Shown: one piece after another, positions 16,969-25,764 of the stretch
How positions within the stretch are numbered: the stretch's first letter is position 1
Layout of the letters: each line of letters opens with the position of its first letter
Assembly (NCBI RefSeq): GCF_030733385.1
Contig: NZ_JASHJC010000001.1
Location: forward strand, 62,001-126,000
Length of the DNA stretch: 64,000 nt
From: Roseovarius sp. MMSF_3359
GTDB taxonomy: Bacteria > Pseudomonadota > Alphaproteobacteria > Rhodobacterales > Rhodobacteraceae
Direction: 5' to 3'
Made by a program: the position numbers and the translations under genes
Notes under the pieces: generated by a model
The model's input: only the letters and a program-made list of their open reading frames with translations
Databases searched by the model: none
What the model was told of the DNA's origin: nothing

Positions 16969-18654
16969 TTACACCGGCAGGCCCACGACGAAGCGCGCGC
17001 CCAGCGGGTCCGAGGTAATGTCTGCGTCCGTCGGCCGGATGTTTTCGGCCCAGATCACGCCGTCATGCGCCTCGACGATCTGTTTTGAAATCGCAAGGCC
17101 AAGCCCGGAATTGTTGCCGAAATCACCTTCGAGCCGCTCGGAATAGAACCGCTGGAACACTTTGGTCAGTGCCTGATCCGGGATGCCAGGGCCGGTATCC
17201 TCGACCACGATCAACACCCTGTTTTCGCGTTTGCGGGTCCAAAGGCGGATGGCATCGCCATCCTCGCAGAAACTGATCGCGTTGGTGATGAGGTTGACGA
17301 AAACCTGTGCCAGACGCCCTTCAAGCCCGGTGATGACAATCGGTTGATCCGGGAAGTCGGTGATGAAGTCGATGCCTTTCTTGCTGGCCTCTTCGCCGAG
17401 GTAATGGCCAAGATTGCCAAGCATACCAACCAGATCGAAGGCTTCCTGCTCTTCCTTGACCAACTCGCTGTCGAGCCGCGAGGCGTTTGAAATGTCGCTG
17501 ACCAACCGGTCGAGCCGGCGCACGTCATGTTCGATCACCTCGAGCAGCCGTTCGCGCTGATCGTCGCGCTTGGCCACGCGCATGGTGCCCACGGCGCTGC
17601 GCAGGCTGGCAAGGGGGTTCTTGATCTCATGGGCCACGTCGGCCGCAAATTGTTCGTTGCTGTCGATGCGATTGTAGAGCGCCGAGACCATGCCCCGCAG
17701 CGCCCCGCTCAGGCGGCCGATTTCATCCGGGCGTGCTGTTAGATCGGGGATACGGATCCGCCCCGCGTTTGAATTGTTGCCCTGCTTGCGGTCGCCGCCG
17801 ATTTCCGCGGCGGAGGCTAGATCCGCCAGCGGGTTTGCGATGGTGGATGCCAGGATGAGGCTGAGGCCCACGCTGACCAATGTGGCGATCACGAACATCT
17901 GCAAGACCCTTTCGCGCTCGGAGGCGACCAGGTTGTCAATCTCGCCTGAGGCGCTGACGAGGGCCACGACGGCAACCGGCGCAGTACCTTGGATCACTGG
18001 CGTGGCAACGGAGAAAACCGTACCCTCATAGATATCACCGGACGCCACCTGCGTGCCGGCGGATAAGGTCTTGGGGACCAGCGCACGGGCCTGATCCTCG
18101 ACCGATGGCGGGATCGGCGTCGCCGTGAAAGAGGAGAAGGGCGCGGACACCATGTTCCACACCTTCGACAATGCGTCGGTGATGACGGTCGGGCGTATCT
18201 CGGGCTCGTCGCCGCGCTCGGCCTGACCAATGGTGTGTCCTACGAGCGTCCCCTTGGGATCGAACACGTAGACCTCGACGCCGGACCGGATATCGAGGCC
18301 CTTGAGGGTCTCATCCACATCGACCCCGTCACCGGTCAGCAGGTTGACCGGTATGCCCGACGGCATCTGGGCCTCGAATACGTCGGCGATCAATTCGACC
18401 TCACCGACCAGACCGTTGGCGCGTTGCAGCGCGAGGCTGTCGCGGGAAGAGTTCAGATAAAGGATACCCGCGACGAGGACGTTCAGCGCGATCAGGTTGA
18501 AGGTGACGATCTTGCGGGTCAGAGAGGATTCCCGCAATGGAAAGACACGCCGACGCTCTCTGCGGGATCGCAGCTCGTCCTCGACATTATCCGGGGCAAC
18601 AAAATCGTCGCCCAGAACGACGTCACCGTCCCTGTGTGGGGTCAGATCACGCAC
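16969..18654 (-). CDS. chvG: Sensor histidine kinase ChvG
   Basis: The 561-residue protein has a membrane segment near 48-68, a periplasmic region of about 190 residues, a second membrane segment near 255-275, HAMP, and a kinase core with H342 in DVAHEIKNPL, the N-box NLITNAISFC, DTGPGIP and GLGLAISKQ. Order and size match ChvG/ExoS of alphaproteobacteria, which respond to acid or envelope stress and are held off by a periplasmic inhibitor in rhizobia. The start is GTG at 18654, 26 bases after chvI. It is co-transcribed with the PTS-regulatory genes. Confidence 0.92.
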   Translation of the reverse strand: MRDLTPHRDGDVVLGDDFVAPDNVEDELRSRRERRRVFPLRESSLTRKIVTFNLIALNVLVAGILYLNSSRDSLALQRANGLVGEVELIADVFEAQMPSGIPVNLLTGDGVDVDETLKGLDIRSGVEVYVFDPKGTLVGHTIGQAERGDEPEIRPTVITDALSKVWNMVSAPFSSFTATPIPPSVEDQARALVPKTLSAGTQVASGDIYEGTVFSVATPVIQGTAPVAVVALVSASGEIDNLVASERERVLQMFVIATLVSVGLSLILASTIANPLADLASAAEIGGDRKQGNNSNAGRIRIPDLTARPDEIGRLSGALRGMVSALYNRIDSNEQFAADVAHEIKNPLASLRSAVGTMRVAKRDDQRERLLEVIEHDVRRLDRLVSDISNASRLDSELVKEEQEAFDLVGMLGNLGHYLGEEASKKGIDFITDFPDQPIVITGLEGRLAQVFVNLITNAISFCEDGDAIRLWTRKRENRVLIVVEDTGPGIPDQALTKVFQRFYSERLEGDFGNNSGLGLAISKQIVEAHDGVIWAENIRPTDADITSDPLGARFVVGLPV

Positions 18655-18680
18655 ATCAGTCCTCTCGGCCAGAGCCTCAC

Positions 18681-19382
18681 CTATTCTTCGTTGTAGCGGT
18701 ATCCGATACCGTAAAGCGTTTCGATCGCCGAAAACTCGTCATCGACCATCCGCAGCTTCTTGCGCAGACGCTTGATGTGACTGTCGATGGTGCGGTCATC
18801 CACATAGACCTGGTCGTCATAGGCCACATCCATCAACTGATCGCGCGATTTCACGAAACCGGGGCGTTGCGCCAGTGCCTGCAGCAGCAGGAATTCGGTC
18901 ACGGTCAGCGAGACATCCTGCCCCTTCCAGGTCACCGCATGGCGCAGCGGGTCCATCCGCAGGTCGCCACGTTCGATCACCTTGGTCTCTTCGGTATCGC
19001 CAACGATTTCGCCGGCCACCGCGTCCTGCCGCCGGAGAAGCGCGCGGATGCGTTCCACCAGAAGGCGTTGCGAGAAGGGTTTCTTGACGTAGTCGTCGGC
19101 ACCCATCCGGAGGCCAAGCACCTCGTCAATCTCATCATCTTTCGACGTCAGGAAAATCACCGGCATCGAGGATTTCTGCCGCAGACGTTGGAGCAGATCC
19201 ATCCCGTCCATGCGCGGCATCTTGATATCGAGAACCGCCATATCGGGCAGCTTCTTGCTGAATGCGTCGAATGCCTGTTGGCCGTCATTGTAGGTTTCCA
19301 CTTCGAAACCCTCCGCTTCGAGGGTCATCGACACCGATGTCAGAATATTCCTGTCATCGTCCACAAGGGCGATTTTTGACAT
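18681..19382 (-). CDS. chvI: Response regulator ChvI, OmpR family
   Basis: The 233-residue protein has a receiver domain with acidic pocket D8-D9-D10, phospho-acceptor D52 in [11 protein letters not shown] in FLTSKDD and K in YVKKPF, followed by an OmpR-type winged helix (residues 135-230). It is the first gene of the operon chvI-chvG-hprK-rapZ-EIIA-ptsH. In rhizobia and Agrobacterium ChvI controls envelope, acid-response and central carbon genes. The divergent gene here is pckA, and repeated TTGCGC elements in the spacer are candidate binding sites. Confidence 0.94.
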   Translation of the reverse strand: MSKIALVDDDRNILTSVSMTLEAEGFEVETYNDGQQAFDAFSKKLPDMAVLDIKMPRMDGMDLLQRLRQKSSMPVIFLTSKDDEIDEVLGLRMGADDYVKKPFSQRLLVERIRALLRRQDAVAGEIVGDTEETKVIERGDLRMDPLRHAVTWKGQDVSLTVTEFLLLQALAQRPGFVKSRDQLMDVAYDDQVYVDDRTIDSHIKRLRKKLRMVDDEFSAIETLYGIGYRYNEE

Positions 19383-19564
19383 TGGGGTTTTCCTTATACT
19401 GCTCTTGTTGCCTGTTTTTTTCTTTCACTATGCGCTTTTTCGCTCTTTACAATCAATCCCAAAGTGCGAATCGCCCTATTCCACTGTCTCAATTGGGTCA
19501 CAAACCTTTTAGGATTGACTAAATTGACTCACTTTTCATTTCAGGAGTGGATGTGGTTCCGGGG

Positions 19565-19608
19565 TTGCGCGCCATGGTTGCGCTAACTTGCGCTTGGTTG
19601 CGCTAACT
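19565..19608. promoter_or_regulatory. Phased TTGCGC direct repeats in the chvI-pckA intergenic region
   Basis: TTGCGC occurs at 19565, 19578, 19588 and 19598, so the last three copies are exactly 10 bases apart. Within this, the 14-mer TGGTTGCGCTAACT is repeated perfectly at 19575-19588 and 19595-19608. Direct repeats at one helical turn are the usual target geometry of OmpR-family regulators. The element lies about 180 bases from the chvI start and 150 from pckA, so it could control either or both. That ChvI is the binder is inferred. Confidence 0.5.
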
Positions 19609-19759
19609 GTGCCAAACCCGCCTGTTCATTCCGGAAAGCGTCATGTTAAGAGGCGCGCAAATGGCGGTATGCACCGCCACACCGGCGCCATTTTTGGCGC
19701 GTATGACCACGCGATCCGGCACCCTTTTGAGTGCGATTTGCTACAGGAGCATGACACCG

Positions 19760-21358
19760 ATGACATTTGGACGGGTAAACCCGCAATTCCGGCTTGAAGA
19801 TCAGGGGATCGAGGGCCTGGGCAATGTCTATTACAACCTGATTGAACCGGCGCTGATCGAGACCGCGTTGAAGAACGGCGAAGGCAAACTGGGGATCGGC
19901 GGATCGTTCCTGGTGACCACCGGCAAGTTCACCGGCCGCTCACCCAAGGACAAGCACGTCGTCAAGACCGAGAGCGTTAAGGATACGATCTGGTGGGACA
20001 ACAACGCCGCAATGTCGCCGGAAGGGTTCGATGCGCTTTACGAAGACATGATCGCGCATATGAAAGGCCGGGACTACCACGTGCAGGATCTCGTCGGTGG
20101 CGCGGATGCGGCGCATTCGATCAATGTCCGCATGGTCACGGAACTGGCCTGGCATGGCCTCTTCATCCGGACCATGCTGCGCCGTCCGGACCGCGAGGAT
20201 CTGGACGATTTCACCGCCGATTTCACCGTGATCAACTGTCCGAGCTTCCAGGCCGATCCGAAGAAACACAATTGCCGCTCGGAAACCGTGATCGCGATGA
20301 ATTTCGACCGCAAGATGATCCTGATCGGCGGGACGGAATACGCGGGCGAGAACAAGAAATCGGTCTTTACCCTGCTGAACTACCTGCTGCCGGAGAAGGG
20401 CATCATGCCGATGCACTGCTCGGCAAACCATGCCAATAACAACGCGGTCGACACTGCCGTGTTCTTCGGCCTTTCCGGTACCGGCAAGACGACGCTTTCC
20501 GCTGATCCGGCCCGCACGCTCATCGGCGACGATGAACATGGCTGGTCCGATCGCGGCACCTTCAATTTCGAGGGTGGTTGCTATGCCAAGACCATCAACC
20601 TCAACCCCGAGGCCGAGCCCGAGATTTATGCCACCACAACCAAGTTCGGCACCGTGATCGAGAACATGGTTTTCGACGAGGAAACGCTGGAGCTGGATTT
20701 CGAGGATGATTCACTCACCGCGAACATGCGCTGCGCCTATCCGCTGCACTATATCTCGAACGCCTCGCAATCGGCGATTGGCGGGCATCCCAAGAATATC
20801 ATCATGCTGACCTGCGACGCCTTTGGTGTCCTGCCTCCGATTTCGCGGCTGACCCCGGCGCAGGCGATGTATCATTTCCTCTCGGGCTTCACCTCGAAGG
20901 TCGCGGGGACCGAGCGCGGCGTGACCGAGCCCGAACCCACCTTTTCGACCTGCTTCGGCGCGCCTTTCATGCCGCGCCGTCCGGAGGTTTATGGCAACCT
21001 CCTGCGCGAAAAGATCGCCAAACATGGTGCCACCTGCTGGCTGGTCAATACCGGCTGGACCGGCGGGGCCTATGGCACCGGAAGCCGGATGCCGATCAAG
21101 GCTACCCGCGCGCTGCTGACTGCCGCACTCGACGGTTCGCTTTCAAAGGTCGAGTTCCGCAAGGATGAGAATTTCGGCTTTGAAGTGCCCGTCGACGCTC
21201 CTGGCGTGCCCACGGTTCTGCTCAACCCGCGCCGGACCTGGGACAAGCCCGACAGCTATGACAAGCAGGCCGCGAAACTGGTGCAGATGTTTGCCGACAA
21301 TTTCGAGCAATACCTGCCTTACATCGACGAAGACGTGAAAGCCGCCGCGATCGGCTAA
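19760..21358 (+). CDS. pckA: Phosphoenolpyruvate carboxykinase (ATP)
   Basis: The 532-residue enzyme converts oxaloacetate and ATP to phosphoenolpyruvate in gluconeogenesis. [11 protein letters not shown] is the P-loop, LIGDDEHGW the kinase-2 motif, and [15 protein letters not shown] and NTGWTGG are family blocks. The Shine-Dalgarno CAGGAG at 19744-19749 is only one base from the ATG at 19751 but ten bases from the ATG at 19760, so I chose 19760 ([10 protein letters not shown]). It is divergent from chvI across a 377-base regulatory spacer and is followed by a clear terminator. Confidence 0.95.
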   Translation: MTFGRVNPQFRLEDQGIEGLGNVYYNLIEPALIETALKNGEGKLGIGGSFLVTTGKFTGRSPKDKHVVKTESVKDTIWWDNNAAMSPEGFDALYEDMIAHMKGRDYHVQDLVGGADAAHSINVRMVTELAWHGLFIRTMLRRPDREDLDDFTADFTVINCPSFQADPKKHNCRSETVIAMNFDRKMILIGGTEYAGENKKSVFTLLNYLLPEKGIMPMHCSANHANNNAVDTAVFFGLSGTGKTTLSADPARTLIGDDEHGWSDRGTFNFEGGCYAKTINLNPEAEPEIYATTTKFGTVIENMVFDEETLELDFEDDSLTANMRCAYPLHYISNASQSAIGGHPKNIIMLTCDAFGVLPPISRLTPAQAMYHFLSGFTSKVAGTERGVTEPEPTFSTCFGAPFMPRRPEVYGNLLREKIAKHGATCWLVNTGWTGGAYGTGSRMPIKATRALLTAALDGSLSKVEFRKDENFGFEVPVDAPGVPTVLLNPRRTWDKPDSYDKQAAKLVQMFADNFEQYLPYIDEDVKAAAIG

Positions 21359-21385
21359 CCCCCCGTCGGCGTCTGAGAACCATGA

Positions 21386-21414
21386 AAGGTGCGCCTTCCG
21401 GTGCACCTTTTTTC
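21386..21414 (+). terminator. Rho-independent terminator after pckA
   Basis: AAGGTGCGCC and GGTGCACCTT form a ten-pair stem with one G-U pair around a TTCC loop, followed immediately by a T-run. It lies 27 bases after the pckA stop. Confidence 0.88.
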
Positions 21415-21530
21415 TTGGATGCGGGCATGGGACGCAAAAAATGACCGAACCCCGAGGAAAGACGGTTGATTTCCGACCTCATCCAACCCAAACCTGCCGG
21501 GATGACAATGACCACGCATGAGACAGGGCG

Positions 21531-23441
21531 GTGAAGTATCGCCCCGAAATAGACGGTCTGCGTGCCGTTGCGGTGTTGCCCGTGATCTTCTTTCATGCGG
21601 GGTTTGAACCCTTCCGGGGCGGCTTTGTCGGCGTCGATGTCTTCTTTGTGATCAGTGGCTATCTAATCACCAGCCTGATCCTCGAAGAGCTGAAAATCGG
21701 ACGTTTCAGCGTCGCGAATTTTTACGACAGGCGCGCACGCCGCATCCTGCCTGCGCTGTTCTTCGTGGTGCTCTGTTCGATCCCGGTCGCGTGGGTGCTG
21801 CTCCTGCCAAAGAGCTTGAACGAATTTTTCCAAAGCGTCATGGCGGTCAGCGTCTTTTCCTCCAACATCCTGTTTTGGTGGCAAAGCGGGTATTTCGACA
21901 CGGGCGCCGAGCTGAAACCGCTTCTGCACACCTGGAGTCTCGCAGTCGAAGAACAATTCTACATCATATTCCCACTGCTCCTGATGGCGCTTTGGCGGTT
22001 CTACCGCTCGATGGTTTTCTGGATCCTGCTGGGTCTTTGCGTGGTCAGCCTCGGGTATGCGCATTGGGGGGCGTATACCTACCCGTCTGCCACGTTTTTC
22101 CTGTTGCCCGCCCGCGGTTGGGAACTCCTGATCGGGTCGCTCGCGGCGTACCGGCTGCAGCACGGGTTTAGCGCCCCGCCGAACCTGACGAGCAACCTGC
22201 TGTCTGCCGCGGGGCTTCTGGCGATTGCCTATGCGGTGGTCGATTTCAACGAGCGAACGCCGTTTCCAAGCCTCTATGCGCTGGCCCCGACCGTGGGGAC
22301 GGCGCTCGTCATCCTCTTTGCAGTGCCCGGCACGGTGGTCTACCGGCTGCTGAGCCTCAAAGCGTGCGTGGGCATCGGTCTCATCTCCTACAGCATGTAT
22401 CTCTGGCATCAGCCGATCTTTGTCTTTGCGCGCTACATCACGGCACTGCCCGAAGGGTCATATGTGTTCCTTGCGCTGACGGTCCTGACCACGGCACTGG
22501 CCTTCTTTTCCTGGCGGTTCGTCGAACGGCCGTTCCGTACGAAGAAATTCCCCGTGGCGCGGGTGCTGAGCGGTGCTGCGCTTGCCAGTGTCGCGGTTCT
22601 GGCCTTGGGGTTCGCCCTGCCGAAGCTGGCCAATCAGACGGCGGATGAGACGGATTACATGACCCATTGGCAAGGATGGACCGCCTGCTATCCCTTCGGT
22701 TCGCGCGAAGAAGCCGGCGGGGGATGCCGGATCATGGACGCGACCCGGGCGCCGACAATGGCGGTCATCGGTGACAGCCACGCGGGTCACCTGGCCTCCG
22801 GCATCCGCGAATTTTACGAGGGCAGCGATGAAAATGTCCTGATCCTGCTTAGCGGCGGGTGCTATCCGACCGTCTCGCGCGCCACCGACTCCGAGGATTT
22901 CATGCAATGCGAACAAGGCTTCATGGACAAGGCCATCGCCCATGTCATCGCGGATCCCGACATCGCCAAGGTGATCGTGAGCGGATATGGCAACCTCGAA
23001 TTGCTCGGGAACCAGGCGTTTCACGGAACGGATTTCGCCGCGTCGGACGTCCCCGGGAGGCAGGAATTGCTGACCGACGGCCTGATCGAGACCATTGGCG
23101 GTCTGATGGGCGCGGGCAAGAAGGTTCTTTTCATCACCGACAATCCGGAGATGATCGAGCATCCGGCCCATTGCAGCACCCGGTTCGCCAGCCTTCTGGG
23201 AACCTGTCCGCACAAGGTGTCGCAGTCGGAATTCGAGGAAAGATCGCAGCCGATGAATGCAGTGACGGCCAGGGTGCAGGCGGCCTTTCCCGACCTCCAG
23301 GTGGTCGATGGCAAAACCGTCTTCTGCGATGGCAGCTATTGCTACTCCGGCAGTGCCGAGGCGAATTGGTACCAAAACCGCCATCACCTGACGCCAACGG
23401 GATCGTTGATGCTGGTAGAGCACGCGCTCGGCGGGTTTTAG
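21531..23441 (+). CDS. OafA/YrhL-like acyltransferase with C-terminal SGNH domain
   Basis: The 636-residue protein has an N-terminal acyltransferase-3 domain with about ten membrane segments (residues 10-360), beginning with the hallmark YRPEIDGLRAVAVLPVIFFH and including FFVISGYL and HTWSLAVEEQFY. The periplasmic SGNH half (about 400-636) carries the catalytic block in AVIGDSHAGH and ends with a DGSYCY...HHLTP region. Such proteins O-acetylate surface polysaccharides or LPS. The start is GTG at 21531 because no in-frame ATG is available. Its end overlaps the convergent LysR gene by four bases. Confidence 0.9.
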   Translation: MKYRPEIDGLRAVAVLPVIFFHAGFEPFRGGFVGVDVFFVISGYLITSLILEELKIGRFSVANFYDRRARRILPALFFVVLCSIPVAWVLLLPKSLNEFFQSVMAVSVFSSNILFWWQSGYFDTGAELKPLLHTWSLAVEEQFYIIFPLLLMALWRFYRSMVFWILLGLCVVSLGYAHWGAYTYPSATFFLLPARGWELLIGSLAAYRLQHGFSAPPNLTSNLLSAAGLLAIAYAVVDFNERTPFPSLYALAPTVGTALVILFAVPGTVVYRLLSLKACVGIGLISYSMYLWHQPIFVFARYITALPEGSYVFLALTVLTTALAFFSWRFVERPFRTKKFPVARVLSGAALASVAVLALGFALPKLANQTADETDYMTHWQGWTACYPFGSREEAGGGCRIMDATRAPTMAVIGDSHAGHLASGIREFYEGSDENVLILLSGGCYPTVSRATDSEDFMQCEQGFMDKAIAHVIADPDIAKVIVSGYGNLELLGNQAFHGTDFAASDVPGRQELLTDGLIETIGGLMGAGKKVLFITDNPEMIEHPAHCSTRFASLLGTCPHKVSQSEFEERSQPMNAVTARVQAAFPDLQVVDGKTVFCDGSYCYSGSAEANWYQNRHHLTPTGSLMLVEHALGGF

Positions 23442-24337
23442 GCGGCGGGAACGGCGGCCTCCCGGCTCAGCAGATTGACAATCTCCGCGATCACCGGATC
23501 CTCACCCGCGCCCAGACCGATACGCAGAAATAGTTGTCGAACGAGCGGCACAGGGTCCGGAAACGGAGCCACAAGCGCCCCGCTTTGCAGGTGTTTCCCC
23601 ACAAGGAGCCTGTGGCCGATAAGTACGCCTGCGCCGTTGATGGCTTCTTCCAGCGCAAGACCAAAAAGCGAAAAGACCGGCCTTGAAGCCGGTTGCGGAA
23701 TGCCGCCGCCGGTGGCGGAAACCCATCGGTCCCAATCACCGCTCCAGTTTTCATCGTTGAGCCAGGTTTCTGCCGCCAGATCAGCGCGCTTCGCAAGCCG
23801 TTGGGCCACGGATGGCGCACAGACGGGAAAAATCTCGTCCTGCGCCAGCGGGATCGCGCCCGATGCATCCGACGACTTCTCTAGGAAGAGGCAGAGGTCA
23901 AACGGTTCCCGCTTGAGGTTCGGCAGGGTTTCGCGGGCCGTCACCGATATCTCAAGCCCCGGCACCGCATCTCTGAGGGCCGACAGGCGGGGTGACAGCC
24001 AGAACTGCGCGATGCTGGGCAGCGCGGCGATCTTGATCGCGCGGGGGCGCGCCTTGCGGACAAGCGTGTGCACGGATGAGCCCAGCAGGTCGAACGCCTC
24101 GGTCAGGGTCGGAAGAGCATCCCGCGTCGCATCGGTGAGGGTGACGCCCTGCGCGTGGCGTTCGAACAAGACCATACCGGCCCAGGCTTCCAGCGATTTG
24201 ATCTGCTGGGTGACGGCCGCCGGTGTCACGTAAAGCTCTTCTGCGGCCAGGGAGAAACTGCCCAACCTCGCGGCGGCTTCAAAAGCGCGCAGCGCATTCA
24301 GGTGCGGCATGTTGGGGCGAGGCGAACTGGCGGACAT
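23438..24337 (-). CDS. LysR-family regulator, GcvA-like
   Basis: The 299-residue protein has an N-terminal LysR helix-turn-helix (LNALRAFEAAARLGSFSLAA, from residue 13) with the TPAAVTQQIK recognition region typical of the GcvA subgroup, and a LysR effector domain. It is divergent from the SHMT-like gene, whose start is 138 bases away. GcvA in E. coli controls the glycine cleavage system, so control of the neighbouring glycine/serine enzyme is a fair inference. AT-rich bases at 24336-24375 are the likely promoter/operator. Confidence 0.88.
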   Translation of the reverse strand: MSASSPRPNMPHLNALRAFEAAARLGSFSLAAEELYVTPAAVTQQIKSLEAWAGMVLFERHAQGVTLTDATRDALPTLTEAFDLLGSSVHTLVRKARPRAIKIAALPSIAQFWLSPRLSALRDAVPGLEISVTARETLPNLKREPFDLCLFLEKSSDASGAIPLAQDEIFPVCAPSVAQRLAKRADLAAETWLNDENWSGDWDRWVSATGGGIPQPASRPVFSLFGLALEEAINGAGVLIGHRLLVGKHLQSGALVAPFPDPVPLVRQLFLRIGLGAGEDPVIAEIVNLLSREAAVPAA

Positions 24338-24475
24338 GTTAGATTTAGATAATCTATGCCTAGCACAAAGTAAAACTCATTTGCGCGAAAAGCCTTACCA
24401 TGGTCGAAATGCAGGCATCCACTGACCTGCGGTGCCGCTTGACCGGTACCTAATCCCCATTCGAAAGCCGACCCG

Positions 24476-25738
24476 ATGACCGACCATTTCACCTCTGCTC
24501 TCGCCCGCACCGATCCGACGATTGCTGCGGCATTGGGCCAGGAACTCACGCGCCAACAGAATCAGATCGAGTTGATTGCCTCGGAAAACATCGTGAGCCG
24601 CGCGGTCCTCGATGCCCTTGGCCACGAGATGACCAACAAGACCCTCGAAGGCTATCCGGGCGCGCGGTTCCACGGCGGTGGCCAGAATGTCGATATCGTG
24701 GAGCAGGCCGCGATTGATCGGGCCTGCCAGCTATTCGAGTGCGCCTATGCCAATGTGCAGCCGCATTCCGGCAGCCAGGCCAACCTGGCGGTCTTCTTTG
24801 CGCTGCTCTCCCCCGGCGACAAGGTGTTGAGCCTCGATCTGGCGGCAGGGGGGCACCTGAGCCACGGGTTGGGCGCAAACCTGTCGGGGCGTTGGTTCGA
24901 GGCGCATCACTACGGCGTTGATCGAGACACCGGCCTGATCGACTACGATCAGGTGGCAGCGCAGGCGAGGGCGCTCAGGCCGAAGCTCCTCATCACCGGC
25001 GGGTCTGCCTATCCCCGCGCCCTGGATTTTGCGCGGATGGCCGAAATCGCGCGGGAGGTTGGTGCCGTTTTCATGGTCGACATGGCCCATATCGCGGGGC
25101 TGGTTGCGGGGGGTGTTCATCCGTCGCCCATTCCTTATGCGGATATTGTCACCTGCACCACGACGAAAACCCTGCGCGGTCCGCGCGGTGGGATGATCCT
25201 CGCGCGGGAGGACGCGTGGGGCAAGAAACTGCAATCATCGGTTTTTCCGGGCGTGCAAGGCAGCCTGCATACGCAGGTTCTGGCGGCCAAGGCAGTGAGC
25301 CTGGGCGAGGCATTGCAGCCCGAATTCCGCAGCTACGCCCGCCAGGTCGTGGAAAATGCCGACACCCTTTGCCGCGTCTTGCAAGCGGGCGGCATAGAGC
25401 TCGTCGCGGGCGGGACCGACACGCATGTTGCTTTGTTGGATTTGTCCACGATTGGGATGCCCGGCCGCGTGGCCGAGGCGCTATTGGACGAGGCCCATAT
25501 CACCAGTAACAAGAACCCGATCCCCTTCGATGATGCGAACCCGAACAACTGGGCGGGTCTCAGGCTTGGCGTCTCTGCGGCCACCACGCGCGGGTTCCGG
25601 CAGGCGGAGTTTCAGGAACTCGGTCGGGTCATCGCGGAACTGTTGACCTCCGACGAGAGCAATCGCGCAGCACGATTAGGTGCCGCGCAGTCGGTGACCG
25701 CACGTCTGTGTGAGGCGCACCCGATTTACAATTCGTAG
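24476..25738 (+). CDS. Atypical serine hydroxymethyltransferase family enzyme
   Basis: The 420-residue protein is a fold-type I PLP enzyme of the GlyA family with IELIASENIVS, NKTLEGYPGARF, VDMAHIAGLVAGG and TKTLRGPRGG. The PLP lysine is K231. Canonical GlyA has His directly before it (TTHKTL); here it is T230. The conserved block PGKRYYGGCEYVD of E. coli GlyA reads PGARFHGGGQNVD, losing both tyrosines. These changes flank the cofactor and substrate sites, so I think it is a paralogue with changed reaction or substrate, for example an alpha-methylserine or aldol-type enzyme. The divergent LysR gene is its probable regulator. I leave the symbol empty for that reason. Confidence 0.85.
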   Translation: MTDHFTSALARTDPTIAAALGQELTRQQNQIELIASENIVSRAVLDALGHEMTNKTLEGYPGARFHGGGQNVDIVEQAAIDRACQLFECAYANVQPHSGSQANLAVFFALLSPGDKVLSLDLAAGGHLSHGLGANLSGRWFEAHHYGVDRDTGLIDYDQVAAQARALRPKLLITGGSAYPRALDFARMAEIAREVGAVFMVDMAHIAGLVAGGVHPSPIPYADIVTCTTTKTLRGPRGGMILAREDAWGKKLQSSVFPGVQGSLHTQVLAAKAVSLGEALQPEFRSYARQVVENADTLCRVLQAGGIELVAGGTDTHVALLDLSTIGMPGRVAEALLDEAHITSNKNPIPFDDANPNNWAGLRLGVSAATTRGFRQAEFQELGRVIAELLTSDESNRAARLGAAQSVTARLCEAHPIYNS

Positions 25739-25764
25739 GCCCTTGCGCCTGCCATCCGCAGCCC

